This document shows, piece by piece, positions 12,701 to 24,523 of a stretch of DNA of 64,000 nt (the stretch's first letter is position 1; every line of letters starts with the position of its first letter). Under the pieces are notes generated by a model that was given only the letters and a program-made list of their open reading frames with translations, ran no database searches and was not told the DNA's origin. The DNA is from Morella rubra. Taxonomy: Eukaryota; Streptophyta; Magnoliopsida; Fagales; Myricaceae. The DNA lies in contig CM025855.1 in NCBI GenBank assembly GCA_003952965.2, positions 23,492,376-23,556,375 of the forward strand, read 5' to 3'. Position numbers and translations under genes: made by a program.

Positions 12701-13010
12701 GTTCGAACAGCGTTTAAAACGTTCCAACGGAAAAAGTTGGTAATTTTGGTGCATAATTTTTTATTTTATTTTCATTCAAACCTCATTCAAACAACATTTA
12801 AAGGTGTTCCAATGGAAAAAATACGGATAATTTTAGTGTTTAATTTTTTTTTTTTCATTCAAACCTCGTTTAAATGGTATATAAAACGTTCGAACGGAAA
12901 AAGGGTAATTTAGGCGCTTAATTTTTTTTATTTTTATTCAAACCTCGTTCGAACGGTATTTAGATGCATTCTAATAGAAAGTGATATTGTTCAAACTGTA
13001 ACTGATAAGC
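12701..13010. repeat. Tandem repeat, about 80-bp unit, about 3.5 copies
   Basis: Each unit runs from a CATTCAAACCTCGTT-like phrase through GTTCGAACGGAAAAA to a T-rich tract (TAATTTTTTTT). Copies are diverged by substitutions and short indels. It lies directly before CACTA-type terminal sequence and may be that element's interior. Confidence 0.7.
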
Positions 13011-13334
13011 GTTCGAACATTTTTTTTCTTGGGACGTAACGAGGTTTCGTCCCAAAAGATTCCCAACCGTCTAACGGTCATGTGTGTGTTCGAATGGAGT
13101 TTTAGGGACGGACAAATTTGTCCCTAAAAAGTGTCTTTTTGGGACGGCACACAATTCCATCCCAAATGATTAATTTTTTTTTGGACCGAAATTTCTGTCC
13201 CAAAAAAAAAAAAATCATTGTAAAAAAAAACTTTTTGGGACGATTTTAATTTCCGTCCTTAAAGAGTACTTTTTGGGATAAATTCTTTGGCGTCCCAAAA
13301 AAATCCGTCCCAAAAAGTCAAATTTGTTGTAGTG
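13011..13334. mobile_element. CACTA-type transposon end (right terminus)
   Basis: The block ends in TTTGTTGTAGTG at 13334, the inverse of a CACTACAACAAA terminus. It is preceded by repeated, often inverted GGGACG/CGTCCC motifs (for example near 13033, 13109, 13141 and 13295), the subterminal pattern of CACTA (En/Spm) elements. I could not locate the matching left end, so the extent is uncertain. No coding sequence is seen. Confidence 0.6.
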
Positions 13335-13339
13335 GTATC

Positions 13340-13740
13340 TAATTGCGCTTGTAAAATGCAACTAAAGACAACCTTCTGCGGCGATTGTAATGTTGCTAAA
13401 TACTACACTTTTTTTGGCATTTTGAAAACATTGCTAAAGATCTCGCTTTTGATGGCGTTCTAAACACGCCACTAAAAGACCACGCTTTTGTTGGCATTTC
13501 AAAAACGCTCCCAAATATGTACGCCAACTTTTTGAGAAACGCCGCTAACTATATCTGCATTTTTCAAAATGCCACTAAATCTCACGGGAAAATGTTTTGC
13601 AAGGTTTCAAAAATGCTGCCAAATATCTATGCCATTATTGTAAAAACATCGCTAAATCTCTACCAAATTTATACCCTCGTTTTAAAAAACGCCGCTCAAT
13701 TATATGGAAAAATGCTGCAACAAATATATTTATCATTTTC
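13340..13740. repeat. Subterminal-type repeats: alternating GCGTTT/AACGCC motifs
   Basis: Short degenerate units such as GCCACTAAA, AACGCCGCTAA and TTTTTGGCATTTTGAAAA recur about every 30-40 bases in both orientations. This is characteristic of the subterminal region of CACTA elements. The decayed TNP2 gene lies just beyond on the minus strand, so this is probably its 3' subterminal region. That link is inferred. Confidence 0.55.
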
Positions 13741-14027
13741 CTAATATTTTTATTTGTAATACAAATTTATTTTAATAAGAATATTTCATTGATCTAAAAA
13801 CTTAAGAAAAGTATAATAAAGCAAAATACTCCATCATTGACTAAATAACGAAGTCTTACAAATTTAACAACAAACACAAGAGGTTCTACAAGCTATTAAC
13901 AAGTAGTTTAAAAAGTAATAAGTATCACAATCTAACACAAAATAAATATAACTTTAATCCTTAGCAGTAGCATTATTAGCTTTAGCACCACCAGCGCTAT
14001 CATCACCGACACCATAATCCTCATCAT

Positions 14028-14048
14028 CATAACCATCACCATCACCAT

Positions 14049-14086
<38 letters not shown>

Positions 14087-14087
14087 T
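14028..14087. repeat. Microsatellite, CCATCA/CCCTCA hexamers
   Basis: About nine hexamer units in tandem. On the minus strand they encode an acidic Gly-Glu/Gly-Asp run within a 78-codon frame (13954-14190). That frame lies at the 3' side of the CACTA gene remnant and may be part of its tail or chance. Confidence 0.85.
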
Positions 14088-14399
14088 CTTCATCATTGCC
14101 TACAATTGTAATGTTAGAAAATAAAAAAAATATTAATATTTCTAATAAAGATAAAATAAATAAATACAAACACAAGAGGCTGGCATACACTCAAGGATGA
14201 AAGTATCTTACCATTGACTTTGCACCCACATCATTCCGATTCGCAACAGATGATTGAAGAACTTATTGTGGACTTGATGGAGTGCCGAGATTTTGCCAAC
14301 CACAACATTCCTACAAAAGAAAACAAACAATTTAACTAGGAAAATACATAGATAGAATCAATCAGTGACAAATGTGAGGGTAAAGCAATAAATTACCAC

Positions 14400-17300
14400 C
14401 AGCTCTCACATGACAGACTGAAGAAGAGATTCAATAGATTTAACTTTGGTCTTTAGTTGTTGATGATCCATCAGCCATTGTTCTTGATTAGGTGGTTGTT
14501 GTAGGATTTTGCTCTTGTGGGTAGGATGGGATGAGGGAGTGGCTCTAGTCTAATGCCGCGAATGCGACCACGTCGGTAAATGATACTAAAATAAATGGAT
14601 TATCGCTTAATTGCTCTCCTGTATGTACTAAGCATGAAAAATTAACAAGGTCAAATCTAAAATCATCCAATTTGTTTCCCTCCCCAATAGCTGTGTCAAC
14701 CCAATCACATTTGAATATACAAAATGTTCTTCATCAAAATAGTTTAACTCAATGATACTTATAATTCGCCCGTAATATGTGGTGCCCCCTTCAACAGTCA
14801 CACATACTCCACTATTTTGAGTTGTTCTGCCTATTTCATTGTCTTTTGTACGAAATTTCACACCATTATGTACATATCGGCTAAATGATCTAGCTTCGGG
14901 GTTTGGACCTTTAGCAAGCCATCGAACTCTATTTGGAAGTTGATGCTTCATCATCTCGTCCATATTTTGTACCTATTTTCCTCGAAAAAAAAAAAGATTA
15001 AAACTAATTGTAAGTTTTAAAGTAATCAAGCCAATAAAACATTTTAAACATATACATATACACAAAATTCATCCCTATGCATCTTATCGATGACATAATC
15101 TGTTGGTCGACTACTACGGTTTCTTGCCTTCAATCGCTCCTTATGCATTCTATCGACAATAGAACAAAAATTAATTTCATATCAACATAAAATGAACGAG
15201 TAATAACAGTTTAACAACATCACTTACGTATGAATTTGAATTAACTCATCGCAATTAAAAAGGATATATCGATGAGCTTGCATGCATGTTTTGTATCAAG
15301 ACAAACAAATGATATTCCTCCCATAGTATCGTCTACATTTCTTTGATCTATTAAAGATCGTTGGACTGATTCTAAATATCTTGAACAAAAAGTTAAGCAT
15401 TCATCTGCTATATATCCTTCAGCAATAGAGCCTTCAGGTGCGGCCGTGTTGCGAACATAAGATTTGAAACGGTGCATGCACCTTTCAATAATATTACATT
15501 AAATACAACACATGCAAAGAACGTATATAACATATCTCTAAATATTACCTTTCAATAGGATACATCCACCGAAGTTGAACCGGTCCACCCATCTTACATT
15601 CTGCAACTAGATGTACGACCAAGTGCACCATAACAGTAAAGAATGCAGGCGGAAATATCCTTTCAAGTTGACACAATGTTATAGGATTTGAGCCTCAAGT
15701 CGATCTAAGTCCTCTATCATAATGTTTTGGAACAAATTTTCCTAAAGAAACATGAATGAGATCAAAGGAGAACAAACCATGCTTGGCAATGATCTTCGTA
15801 TTGCAATAGGCATCAAATGCTGCATCAAGATGTGACAGTCATGACTCTTCAAACTATGATATTACGTTGTTGAAGCTTGACACAACGTGATTAGTTCGAA
15901 GCAAAACCATCCGGCAATTTCACATTCTTTATCACTTTTAGAAAGCATTCTTTCTCTTAGCGAGTCATTGAGTAGCAAGTCTTTAGCAAATGAACCTTTC
16001 CTGCATCAGTGATCTTTGGATGGAGATCATGTCTTATTCCCATACTTTGTAAGTCAAGGCTTGCCTTATAGTTATCTTTTGTCTTCCGTCCAATATTTAA
16101 CAATGTACCAATGATATTGTCAACTACGTTTTTTCTATATGCATCACATCTAGATTATGTAACATATTATCCTTCTAATAAGGCAATGTGAAGAAAATAC
16201 TTTGCTTCTTCCATACACTTGACTGAAAATGTTCAATACCCTGTAATTCCCTCAAAATGTCAAAGTGGGTGGTGGTCATTTCATAAGTACCGTCAAATGA
16301 TCTTTGATCTCTTCTCCACCTATGATTTAATGGTAAGAAATCGTCTATGCCCCATGTAGCAAAATTTTCTACCATTATCCAACCACCGTGACCAAGTCTG
16401 ATACATACAACATGGACATGCAAGATGTCCTTTTGTACTCCATCCAGAGAGGTCACATATGCAGGAAAATCGTTTATTATCCACATCAATGTTGCACGCA
16501 TCTTAAACATTTTTTTGGAAGAAATATCATAAGTATCTAACCCAACATCCCACAACTCTTTTAACCCTAATATCAAGGGTTCTAGATATACATTTATCTT
16601 GAAATAAGGAGATTTCAAACCAAGAAAAAGAAAAGACAATATTAAATATGAGCGTTTCATGCTAAGGGTGAGAAAAAAATTCCTGGTAAGAATCGGAATT
16701 TCCGGTTCCACTTCCGATTCCGAAACCAGAAGTCATTTTTGACAATTTTCAGAATTGAAACCAGAACCGGAAATTCCGGCGGAATTACCGGAATTTCTGG
16801 TTCCGATTTTTCTAAAAAAATAAAAAAAAATAGTGCTCAACATAAAGTATAACATATGTAATTTGATTGAATATTTATTTTAGAATCTAAATTTTGGATG
16901 AAACTTTTACATTTATCTTGTTACTAAAAAAAACGAAATTTTTGAATTATTTTATTTTTAAGTACGAAAAATAAATATTATGAATTTGTTTGAATGTTTA
17001 TTTTAGAATCTAGATTTTGGTTGAATGTTTACATTTATTGTTAATTTATGATGAATAATAGAAAAATCTTTCAAAAATTCAGTCCAAAAAATATTTTTAG
17101 TTTGTTAGGGCCCCAAAAAAATATGTCCAAAAAAGCCCACATGCCACATTGAAAATTTCGGTTCCGATTTCGAAAATTTCGATTTTGTTCCGATACCATT
17201 CCAGTAAAATACTAGAATGGAACCGGAACAAAAAAAGTGCATTCTGGTGAATACCAGAATGGAACCGGAATTGGCCATTTCAGTTCCATCCGTTCCGGTA

Positions 17301-18430
17301 CTGATCCTTATTTCATGCACTTCCAAAGAGACAAGTTATATGGTACTAAAATCACTGGCCATGTATTACATCTAGTACTCATATTCTGGAAAGGATTGAA
17401 CCGATTTGCTGCTAATCCAAGCTTGACATTACGTGGATCAAAAGCAAAATCGTCATATTGAGAATCAAATGCCGTCCAAGCTTGAGCATCTGCCAGATGC
17501 CTTAGCACCCCATTGTTTATTTGGCCATTAACATGACATTTCATTCAGTTTTTGAGGATATGAATAGCCTTCGTAATCGCTTCTTTAATGGAAACTATTG
17601 CAAAACCTTGGCTGATTTTCTCTTGGATTTCTTGGATGATCCACCCTCATTTCGTGACAAGTTATTTCCCTCCCCACTGTCCTTCCACTTTGATGCTCCA
17701 TACTTCAAACAAAATTCCACCTTCTCATTCTCATTCCAGAATAACTTACAACTATTTGGACAAACATAAATCTTTTCATATCCTAGGCCTAACTCTTCCA
17801 TGCACTTTTTAGCTTCATTAGTGTCCTTTGGCAATTTAGCACCCACAGGAAGCATATCACCTAGTGTTTAGAGTAACCATGTAAAAGAGGTATGACTCCA
17901 CCCTCTAATACACTTGAAATGATATAGCTGAAAAACAGTTGGCAGTTTACTAAATTTTGTGCAACCTTGATATTATAGATTGTCTGCATCTTTAAGCATT
18001 TCATAGAAGTTTGGAGCCGTTCATTATGATATTGTCTCTCTTATCGTACATGATGAGCTTCTCTATACGGTTCTAATGTAGGAATATCACATTTAAGTTC
18101 TTCAATGTCATGGTTATGCATAGGGAATACCTCATGTAATAGATCATGCAACCCGATTGACGTTTTATACATTTGACTATCTTGAACATAAATCAGAGTT
18201 CTCTTGGATGTCATCCTATCTAGTAATTATCCATGGGCAAACCATTGGTTGTAACCCGTCGAAATCTCATATTGGACCAAATGGTCATGTACTGTATGTA
18301 TGCTACACTTCTTGTAATTGACACACTTTACACAAGGGCACCAAATTGTCCCACACTAGCCACACTCTTAAATGCAAAACTCAGAAACTCAGAAACTCAT
18401 TAACTCACAACACATATTCTCTTGTCCCTC
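14400..18430 (-). pseudogene. CACTA (En/Spm) TNP2-type transposase, wrecked
   Basis: Read on the minus strand from about 18430, the pieces appear in family order. First is a transposase-associated N-terminal domain (about 18230-18400; CPCVKC, then HDHLVQYEIS and NQWFAHG). Next is the TNP2 transposase core (about 17860-16175, with KFSKLPTVFQLYHFKC upstream near 17930). Then come a DUF4218-type domain (about 15690-15270; IAEGYIADECLTFCSRYLES) and a DUF4216-type domain (14963-14628). TNP2 proteins cut and rejoin CACTA transposon ends. Frames change many times, stops interrupt it, and a 648-bp hAT-like element splits the core. Outside that insertion the spacing is still gene-like. It is dead. No matching CACTA terminus was found at the 5' side. 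Confidence 0.9.
16663..17310. mobile_element. Non-autonomous hAT-like element inside the TNP2 gene
   Basis: Flanked by the perfect 8-bp direct repeat TTTCATGC (16655-16662 and 17311-17318), the size made by hAT transposases. Ends are short imperfect inverted repeats (TAAGGGTGAG and, inverted, TAAGGATCAG). Inside, GGTTCC/GGAACC-rich motifs recur toward both ends, as in many plant hAT-derived MITEs. It has no transposase. On the minus strand the conserved TNP2 stretch breaks off at its start (NLSLWKCMK) and resumes on the other side with ILSFLFLGLKSP, so it inserted into a once-coding exon. Confidence 0.88.
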
Positions 18431-18819
18431 GTTTCTTGCTCATCCAACTCTTGTCCATTAGTGATAATAACAACTATATCAAATGCAACAAAAAAGAAAA
18501 TATCATTTTAGTGTTCTTCATAAATTATCATAATTTTGTTAGAAAGCACATGCAAACAAGACATCCTCAGAGATCCCTCAATGAAGAGGATTGGCTTCGT
18601 TACAAATTATCATAATTTTGTTAGAAAGCACATGTAAAGAAGACATTTTCAGCGTAGAGGTATCCACCAGGAAGTTATCTCGAAAGTTGAACTAAAAAAA
18701 AGATAAACAAAAATCAACAAACATTAAACAACATCATAAAAACCTTGCCCTTTAATCTCCAACAAAAGCCATCAAACCAACATAAACCAACGGTAAGCCC
18801 TGACTTCCATTCTCCAACA
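18431..18819. repeat. Short stretch with an 80-bp tandem duplication
   Basis: The phrase AAATTATCATAATTTTGTTA and the following 25 bases occur at about 18522 and again at about 18603, differing at two or three positions. The rest has no recognisable content. Confidence 0.6.
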
Positions 18820-19065
18820 GTAATGACATAATACGCCCCCTAATTATTGGCCAAAATTAGTCTCGCCCTTATAAGTTTTAAAATGGCGGTTTTCATCCTA
18901 TATGTTTTGAACATGATCAATTCTCAACATCCATTTGAAATGACTGTTAAATCACATGCAAAAACTGAAATGCCCCTACAAGAAAAAATTACTAAATATT
19001 ATTTAAAAAAATTCATTAAAAAATAAAAAACGATATATAAAAAAGGTAATGTTTTTTTAATAAAA

Positions 19066-20009
19066 GGGAAAAGTACACTTTGCACCCTTGAACTATGGGA
19101 GTATTGACACTTTGCATTCCCATTTTTCAATTTCATGACATTGAGCCCATGAACTTTTAAAATTCGTCTATTTGCACCCCATAGCCGAATTAGTCGTTAA
19201 ATGTGACGGTAAATACTCATGTGCCGTCTATGTGATTCACTCTGCTTGCTATGCCCATTGGGAAAAATACACTTTGCAACCTTGTATTCCAATTTTGTGA
19301 CATTTTTGCTGATTTTGCACCCCACAAGCCAACTGACCGTTAAATGTGACGGTGAGTCTTTCACATGCAAAGTCTCTTGGTTCAACGTCACATCGACAGT
19401 CAAGAGGGGAAAAAAAACACAAAATCTCTTGCAATTGAATCGCTTCAAAGTTTTAAAAAAAATGTAAAAGTTGGAATCGCTCAAATTCTAAATATCCAAC
19501 CGATGAATTAAAAACAAACTAGGAAAGAAATAATAAACAAATAACTAGATTTGAAATAAAAAAATTATGATTTTAAAAGTCTTTTGCCTATATCATCATA
19601 AACACTTCCTGATTTGAATTAGTGAATCGTGTGGGCGACACGATAGATTTACTGTCACATTTAACGGTTAATTGGCTTTTAGGTGTAAATCAACGAAAAT
19701 GTCAAGAAATTGGAAGAATAGGTGCAAAGTGTCATTACCCTCATAGTTCGGGGTGCAAAATGTCAGTACCCTTATAATTGTGGTGCAAAGTGTATTTTCT
19801 CCAAAGGGCAAAATAGGCATAACAAGCAGGAGTTAATCACTTGGACGACACGTGGGTATTTATCTTAAGACTTAACATCTAATTTGGCTATGGGGTGCAA
19901 ATCGACGAATTTTAAAAATTAATGGCTCAATGTCTCGAAATTGAAAAATGGAGTTGCATAGTATTGTCAATACCCCCAATTGTTTAGTGGTACAAAGTGT
20001 ATTTTCTTC
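19066..20009. mobile_element. MULE-type element inserted in the outer element
   Basis: Perfect 9-bp target duplication TTAATAAAA (19057-19065 and 20010-20018). The inverted ends are about 190 bp long: left GGGAAAAGTACACTTTGCAC, inverted right GAAGAAAATACACTTTGTAC, then matching blocks ATTTTTCAATTTC, GACATTGAGCC, TTTAAAATTCGTC and TTTGCACCCCATAGCC. The related element at 11986-12496 has the target region uninterrupted (TTAAATAAAACTATTGAAAC), which serves as an empty site. It is non-coding. Confidence 0.9.
19259..19805. mobile_element. Third-level MULE-type repeat nested in the second
   Basis: A further pair of inverted arms of the same family lies inside: GGAAAAATACACTTTGCAAC at 19261 and its inverse ending TGTATTTTCTCC at 19802. 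ACCGTTAAATGTGACGG recurs in both arms. The left arm lacks about 70 bp present in the right arm. No target duplication is clear, so it could be a rearranged duplication of the surrounding element's arms and not a separate insertion. Confidence 0.6.
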
Positions 20010-20529
20010 TTAATAAAAATATTGAATCTCTATTTCTGTAATCTATTTATTTTTTATTTATCTCTTGAATTTTTTTAATGAATTTTTTAAAGATTTTTTT
20101 TTTTTTAATTTATCTTGGAAAGACATTTAATTTATTTTGCATGTTTTTCTGTCTAATTTAATGCTCTATTCAGACAGAGAGCGAGAATTGATGAATTGAT
20201 CATTTTCAAAACATAAGGGGAGCAAATAGCCATTTTGAAACTTAAGGGGGTGAGATTGATTTTTGTTTATAATTAGGGTGCGTATTATGACATTACCTTC
20301 ATAATTTTTGTACCTTATATTTTGTATGGGGGTTAAATTATCATTTCACTGAACCTATACATCAATTTTTGTCTAAATTAACAGCGAGGGGTGCAAAAGT
20401 GTATAAGGGATATAATTGAGGGGGAAAATGCCACGAACTCCATAGTTCAGAGTTAAATATGTTAGTATTCCAATAGCAAGAAGACGAAAAGTGTATTTTT
20501 TCCAAATATAATGAAAAATCCAGTTTAAA

Positions 20530-21590
20530 CCTAAATAACACGTAGAGGCCAGAGGTGAATTGGTGTTTTCTCCCTAATTAAAATTACTATGAAAATCTCA
20601 AAGCATGTTCTAAAATTATCTAGTCTAGATCTGAACAATAACAAATTCAATCAATGAAAAAAATAAGCAGCAAAAATTAAATCAAGATCAATCACACAAA
20701 CAAACAAGATTTTGTTGACGAGGTAGAAACTTTTGAAGCACCCTTCAAAAGGAAAAAACTCTGCGTTATTTGCGCCACTCGAAATCCATTAAGAAGAAAA
20801 CTTTATAAAGGGTGATTTAGACACTGACAAATCTTGTTGTTGACTTTGACAATCTTGATGTAATAATCCACGTAGTCCAATTCAGACCCGCTCCGTGTGG
20901 CAACTGCCTCAGATCTTTGAGATTCTTCTTATGGACTCTTTGCGAACGAACTCGTTCTTCAACATTGGAACTCCGACAGCTAAACTCCTTCAACACTCTG
21001 AAGGCTTCATGACGGAAGGTTGATTTCAATAGTGGTTGAATAATAGAAAATCTGGTTGATTTGGATCTGGAATCTCTAAGGTATTTTTCTCTCTAAATAG
21101 AGGTTCATAGCCTGTTCAATTTGGCTTTCTTAGGATTACAAGACGACATCTCAAAGTATTTAAAAGAGACCTTGAGTTTCAAGTGCGAATGAAACTCTAA
21201 AAAGTAGGATTTTTTGAAAATCATCAGTTCTCACTCGAGCCAGCACTGAGTGACAGTCGAGCAAGCTTTTCTGTGAAGGCTTCGCTTGAGCTAGGATAGA
21301 GTGGTAGGTGAGCTAGAACAATCTGTAACTCATCCATATCTTTCGCTTGAGCGATACATCAAGCTTCAGGCAAGCGAGATATCAATTTGCTCAAGCCAAC
21401 ATCGCTGCGACCATCTGGCTCAAGCTAGAAGCAAGCCACAAGCAAACTAAACTCTAGTAACCACTTGGCTTGAACAAAAGGCCAGCAACAATTCTTTGAT
21501 CATTATCTTCACATCAGAACATGAATCATAACAAGATTACAATTTAATTGGACTTAATTTTTCACGGAATTTCGCCAATACACAAATAAC
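20530..21590 (-). repeat. LTR-like repeat, copy A (probably a solo LTR, copia-type)
   Basis: Aligns with the two halves of copy B (32745-33165 and 43954-44530): GAGGTGAATTGG near 20550, TTCAAAGGAAAAA-type blocks near 20745, TTTGAGATTCTTCTTA near 20918, ATCATCAGTTCTCACTCGAGC near 21219 and a terminal CCAATACACAAA near 21575. Read inverted, it resembles the LTRs of large copia elements, with a CACCTC-rich tail. It is uninterrupted and so shows the empty site for the Tekay insertion in copy B. The classification as a copia LTR is inferred. Confidence 0.6.
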
Positions 21591-21599
21591 TATCAAGTT

Positions 21600-24335
21600 A
21601 TAGGGTGAGACGTACATTTCATTTTTAAAAGATGAATTAAGAGAGCTGTGATGCAGATCACATGCCAACTGATGATTGCGCATCATGTGGAACTTTTTTT
21701 ATGGACATCTTACATTGAACTTTCCTTGAGACTGTTGGTCAGAGAGCACTAAATGTGTAGCTTGAGTTGCCACGTTTATTGGGATCATGGGAAAGTTAGA
21801 GCACTAGGTTCGGGTGATTTAGATGGAAGAGACAAAGCATTTGACGTTCCTTTTTCAGATTTCTCCTTCATGAATCTTGCTCCAATACGTTCCATTTTAT
21901 CTTCATCTCCATCAATCGGATCTTGCCCTTATCTTATCTCATCGATCTGTTCCTCTAAGAAGATTTAAGCAACAGCTCAATCCAGTTGATGCCTCCAGTT
22001 AATGGAGAATGCGTGCTAGCAATAAGACTGTTACCCACTATAGATTGAATTAGGGGACAACTCACGGTCATCCCCCTTATTGTCTCTGAACGGGGCACAG
22101 CGTAGCCTCTTGTGGGGGCAGCCATTGGGCCTTTGTTCCCTAAATGGATACTCCGGTAAAACTGGTCGGTTGGGCTGTCTTAACAAAGCCTTGATAACAT
22201 CTTTCTTTGGGGCATTATTTTGATAAAGGATAAGTTCAATCTAAATATATGAGAGCTCCACACCTAGTCTACCGTACGTGTTTTGTTTTGATTCAATGCT
22301 CTACTGAAGAGTGCCGAAGACAGGCAACAAAGGGCTACAGATGGGACTCACGGAGAAACCATGACCATAGAACTTAACTTTTAGAATGCGTGGTGCAAAA
22401 TGAAGGAAAGCTGCAAAACATCTCCGACATGTATCCAACCAAAGATTATAGAGAACTGACTAGACGGGATGAAGACGGTCTCTGAGGTGGCCATGGGACG
22501 AAGCCAAGAGGGTAGGGGGCCGTTGCCCCGCAGCCCCCAAGAATTAACGATTTTTTTTTTTTTATTAAGACTTCTTTTGTTTTATTTATTTTTTTACATA
22601 ATTGGCCCACCGAAACAATTTCAATACTAGAGTTTGACCCCCAAAATCCACATTCTGACTTCTCCCCGGCCGGCTATAACTGATGGATAACGATCGGCTC
22701 CGCATTTTGAACCTAAAAGTCCGCCAAATGAGCCAAACATGTGTGGCCACCTACGATCAACTCCATTTGTTTTTCCTGATGTAATCGCTTCATTGTCCTT
22801 ACATACGGATCATATTGCACTTGGTTAAATCACCTTGATCCTTCATTTTAGAGGAGATTTGTGGCTTCAAAAGGGAGTGGCAGTGAAGGCATCTTCTAAT
22901 AAGTTTGCAAATTCTTTTAGATAGTGACACTGTAAGTTGGATTGTCACAAGCTGAAGGGTGGTGGGTTGGTGGATGCGGTGGTGATCAAGGCCTAAACCT
23001 AATGAACAAAGCGGTAAAACATTGACGGCCGGGATCCGATGAATCTATGATATTTAATGGAACTGTAATGATCATCTTACTCAACTGGCTTTTGAAATCT
23101 TCTAGGTTGATTCATCACAAACATGACAGCATGCACGTCGATGGTAGCCCTTGGTTCGAGAGTCGATGCTCATGCGCCAGCGGCACACGCGCTCCAGTTG
23201 TGACCATTACCCCGACACCGGGGAATGGGGTTTGTCTTTGATGGGCCAAATCCATTGACTAACCCAATATCGTGGAAGGAAAAAAAAAAGGGGTTGTTTT
23301 CTCTTAATTATGTCAGGTTCTTTACACCAAAAAAAGGTCATGAGTCCACAATATTTCTTTTTTCAATTCCTTTTGGCGGGACATAAATTTTAATTTAATT
23401 TAATTTTTTGTGTGTTTTCTAATACATTCAAATGCATTTAGTTATGCGCATGACAAAAGGGTAGCAATAGATGGCTCAGAGAGAAAATCTCTTGCAATCC
23501 CAGGTTTATGACTTCCAAGTTAAAATCATGGCCTACTTGTTTTCTCTTATAATTTATGAACTCTTCACTCTACATGCAGTTCAACAAAAGTACTGATTGA
23601 AATGACAACAGACGCAGTTATCTTTCAAGAAGAATGATGGTAGCTATAGGGTAGCTAGCCTTCCTTCATCATCCGCGTTGATGATGTACTTTTTTGCAGA
23701 ACCTTATGCGGGTCTGTGATTATATTTTGTCCTCTTTTGTGTTCCAGCTCGAAGTTCTCGAATTCACAGTTAGCTGGAACGTAACTTAAGAGGCTAATTT
23801 TAGCATAAAAACGCTCAACACGTCCCGGACCGTCGTCAAAAGAGGAGGCAGCCAGATATTATTGGGCCACAGCAAGTTTTGGCAGTCAAAAGATTTGTTG
23901 GCAAAGAAATGTCTTTAATTTCGTTCAAGATTCCAATGAAGTAAAGATCATTGACTTCCAAGCCCTCGAAAGCGGTAGAATGTGAGCTACCACAAACTCT
24001 GTATTTCATTCTATCACGATATAACACACATAAAGGTCAGATAATATATACATCCATTTGTAATTGCCATAGCCAACAGGCACTTGAAAGCCAATCCCAC
24101 CAAAACAGACTAGAATCCTAGAATCCAAGGAGAAACAGCTCTTTGCCCCCACCATCGCTAAGAGATCAAACTCCTAGTTTTCACAGCATGATCACATTGA
24201 GAAGGATAAACAGCTTTGTTTCCCTTCTTACCCACTCTCTCATGTGACTGAAGCATTGACACCATCTGTGTCTCTACCAAAAACCTCTCCAAAGAAACCT
24301 CCATCAAATAATATTATTTTAGGCACGGGTAGTTG
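21600..24335. other. Intergenic region upstream of the BIG GRAIN 1-like gene
   Basis: No supported gene. All frames are under about 75 codons and lack domains. A poly(T) tract with a GC-rich GGGGCC...GGCCCC-like lead-in lies near 22510-22565 and looks like repeat debris. The last few hundred bases before 24341 presumably hold the promoter of the gene downstream. Confidence 0.5.
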
Positions 24336-24337
24336 AT

Positions 24338-24347
24338 TATTATAAAG
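24338..24347 (+). promoter_or_regulatory. TATA box of the BIG GRAIN 1-like gene
   Basis: ATTATAAAGC lies about 180 bases before the ATG, followed by a pyrimidine-rich leader (TTCTTCTCTCTACAATCTC near 24382-24400) typical of plant 5' untranslated regions. The transcription start is inferred to lie near 24370-24380. Confidence 0.55.
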
Positions 24348-24523
24348 CGACCTTCCCACCACTCTCAATCATTTCAAATCCATTCTTCTCTCTACAATCT
24401 CACAAACCTTACCTTTTAGGCTCCCCTCCCCATACTTCTTCCCCATATGCATTTTAAACCTGTGATATAACTTCCAAACAAGTGCCATATATATTCCATC
24501 GCAAAGCATTTCAAGTTTCAGCT

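Larger units (their letters stand above)
18820..20296. mobile_element. MULE-type element, outer member of a nest
   Basis: Left end GTAATGACATAATACGCCCC; the right end read inverted is GTAATGTCATAATACGCACC. Similarity runs about 120 bp inward on each side (CTAATTAT, TCTCRCCC, TTTTAAAATGG, ATGATCAATTC). The interior, once the inserted block 19066-20009 is ignored, follows that of the element at 11986-12496, including the ATTGAATCTCTATTTCTGTAATC stretch. It is the same or a sister family. No convincing target duplication was found. It has no coding capacity. Confidence 0.8.

Noticed and set aside
13954..14190. Gly/Glu-rich minus-strand frame as a gene
   Set aside because: The composition is produced by a hexamer microsatellite; noted only as a repeat.
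22490..22570. GC-rich lead-in and poly(T) as a retroposon tail
   Set aside because: No element body or target duplication could be delimited.
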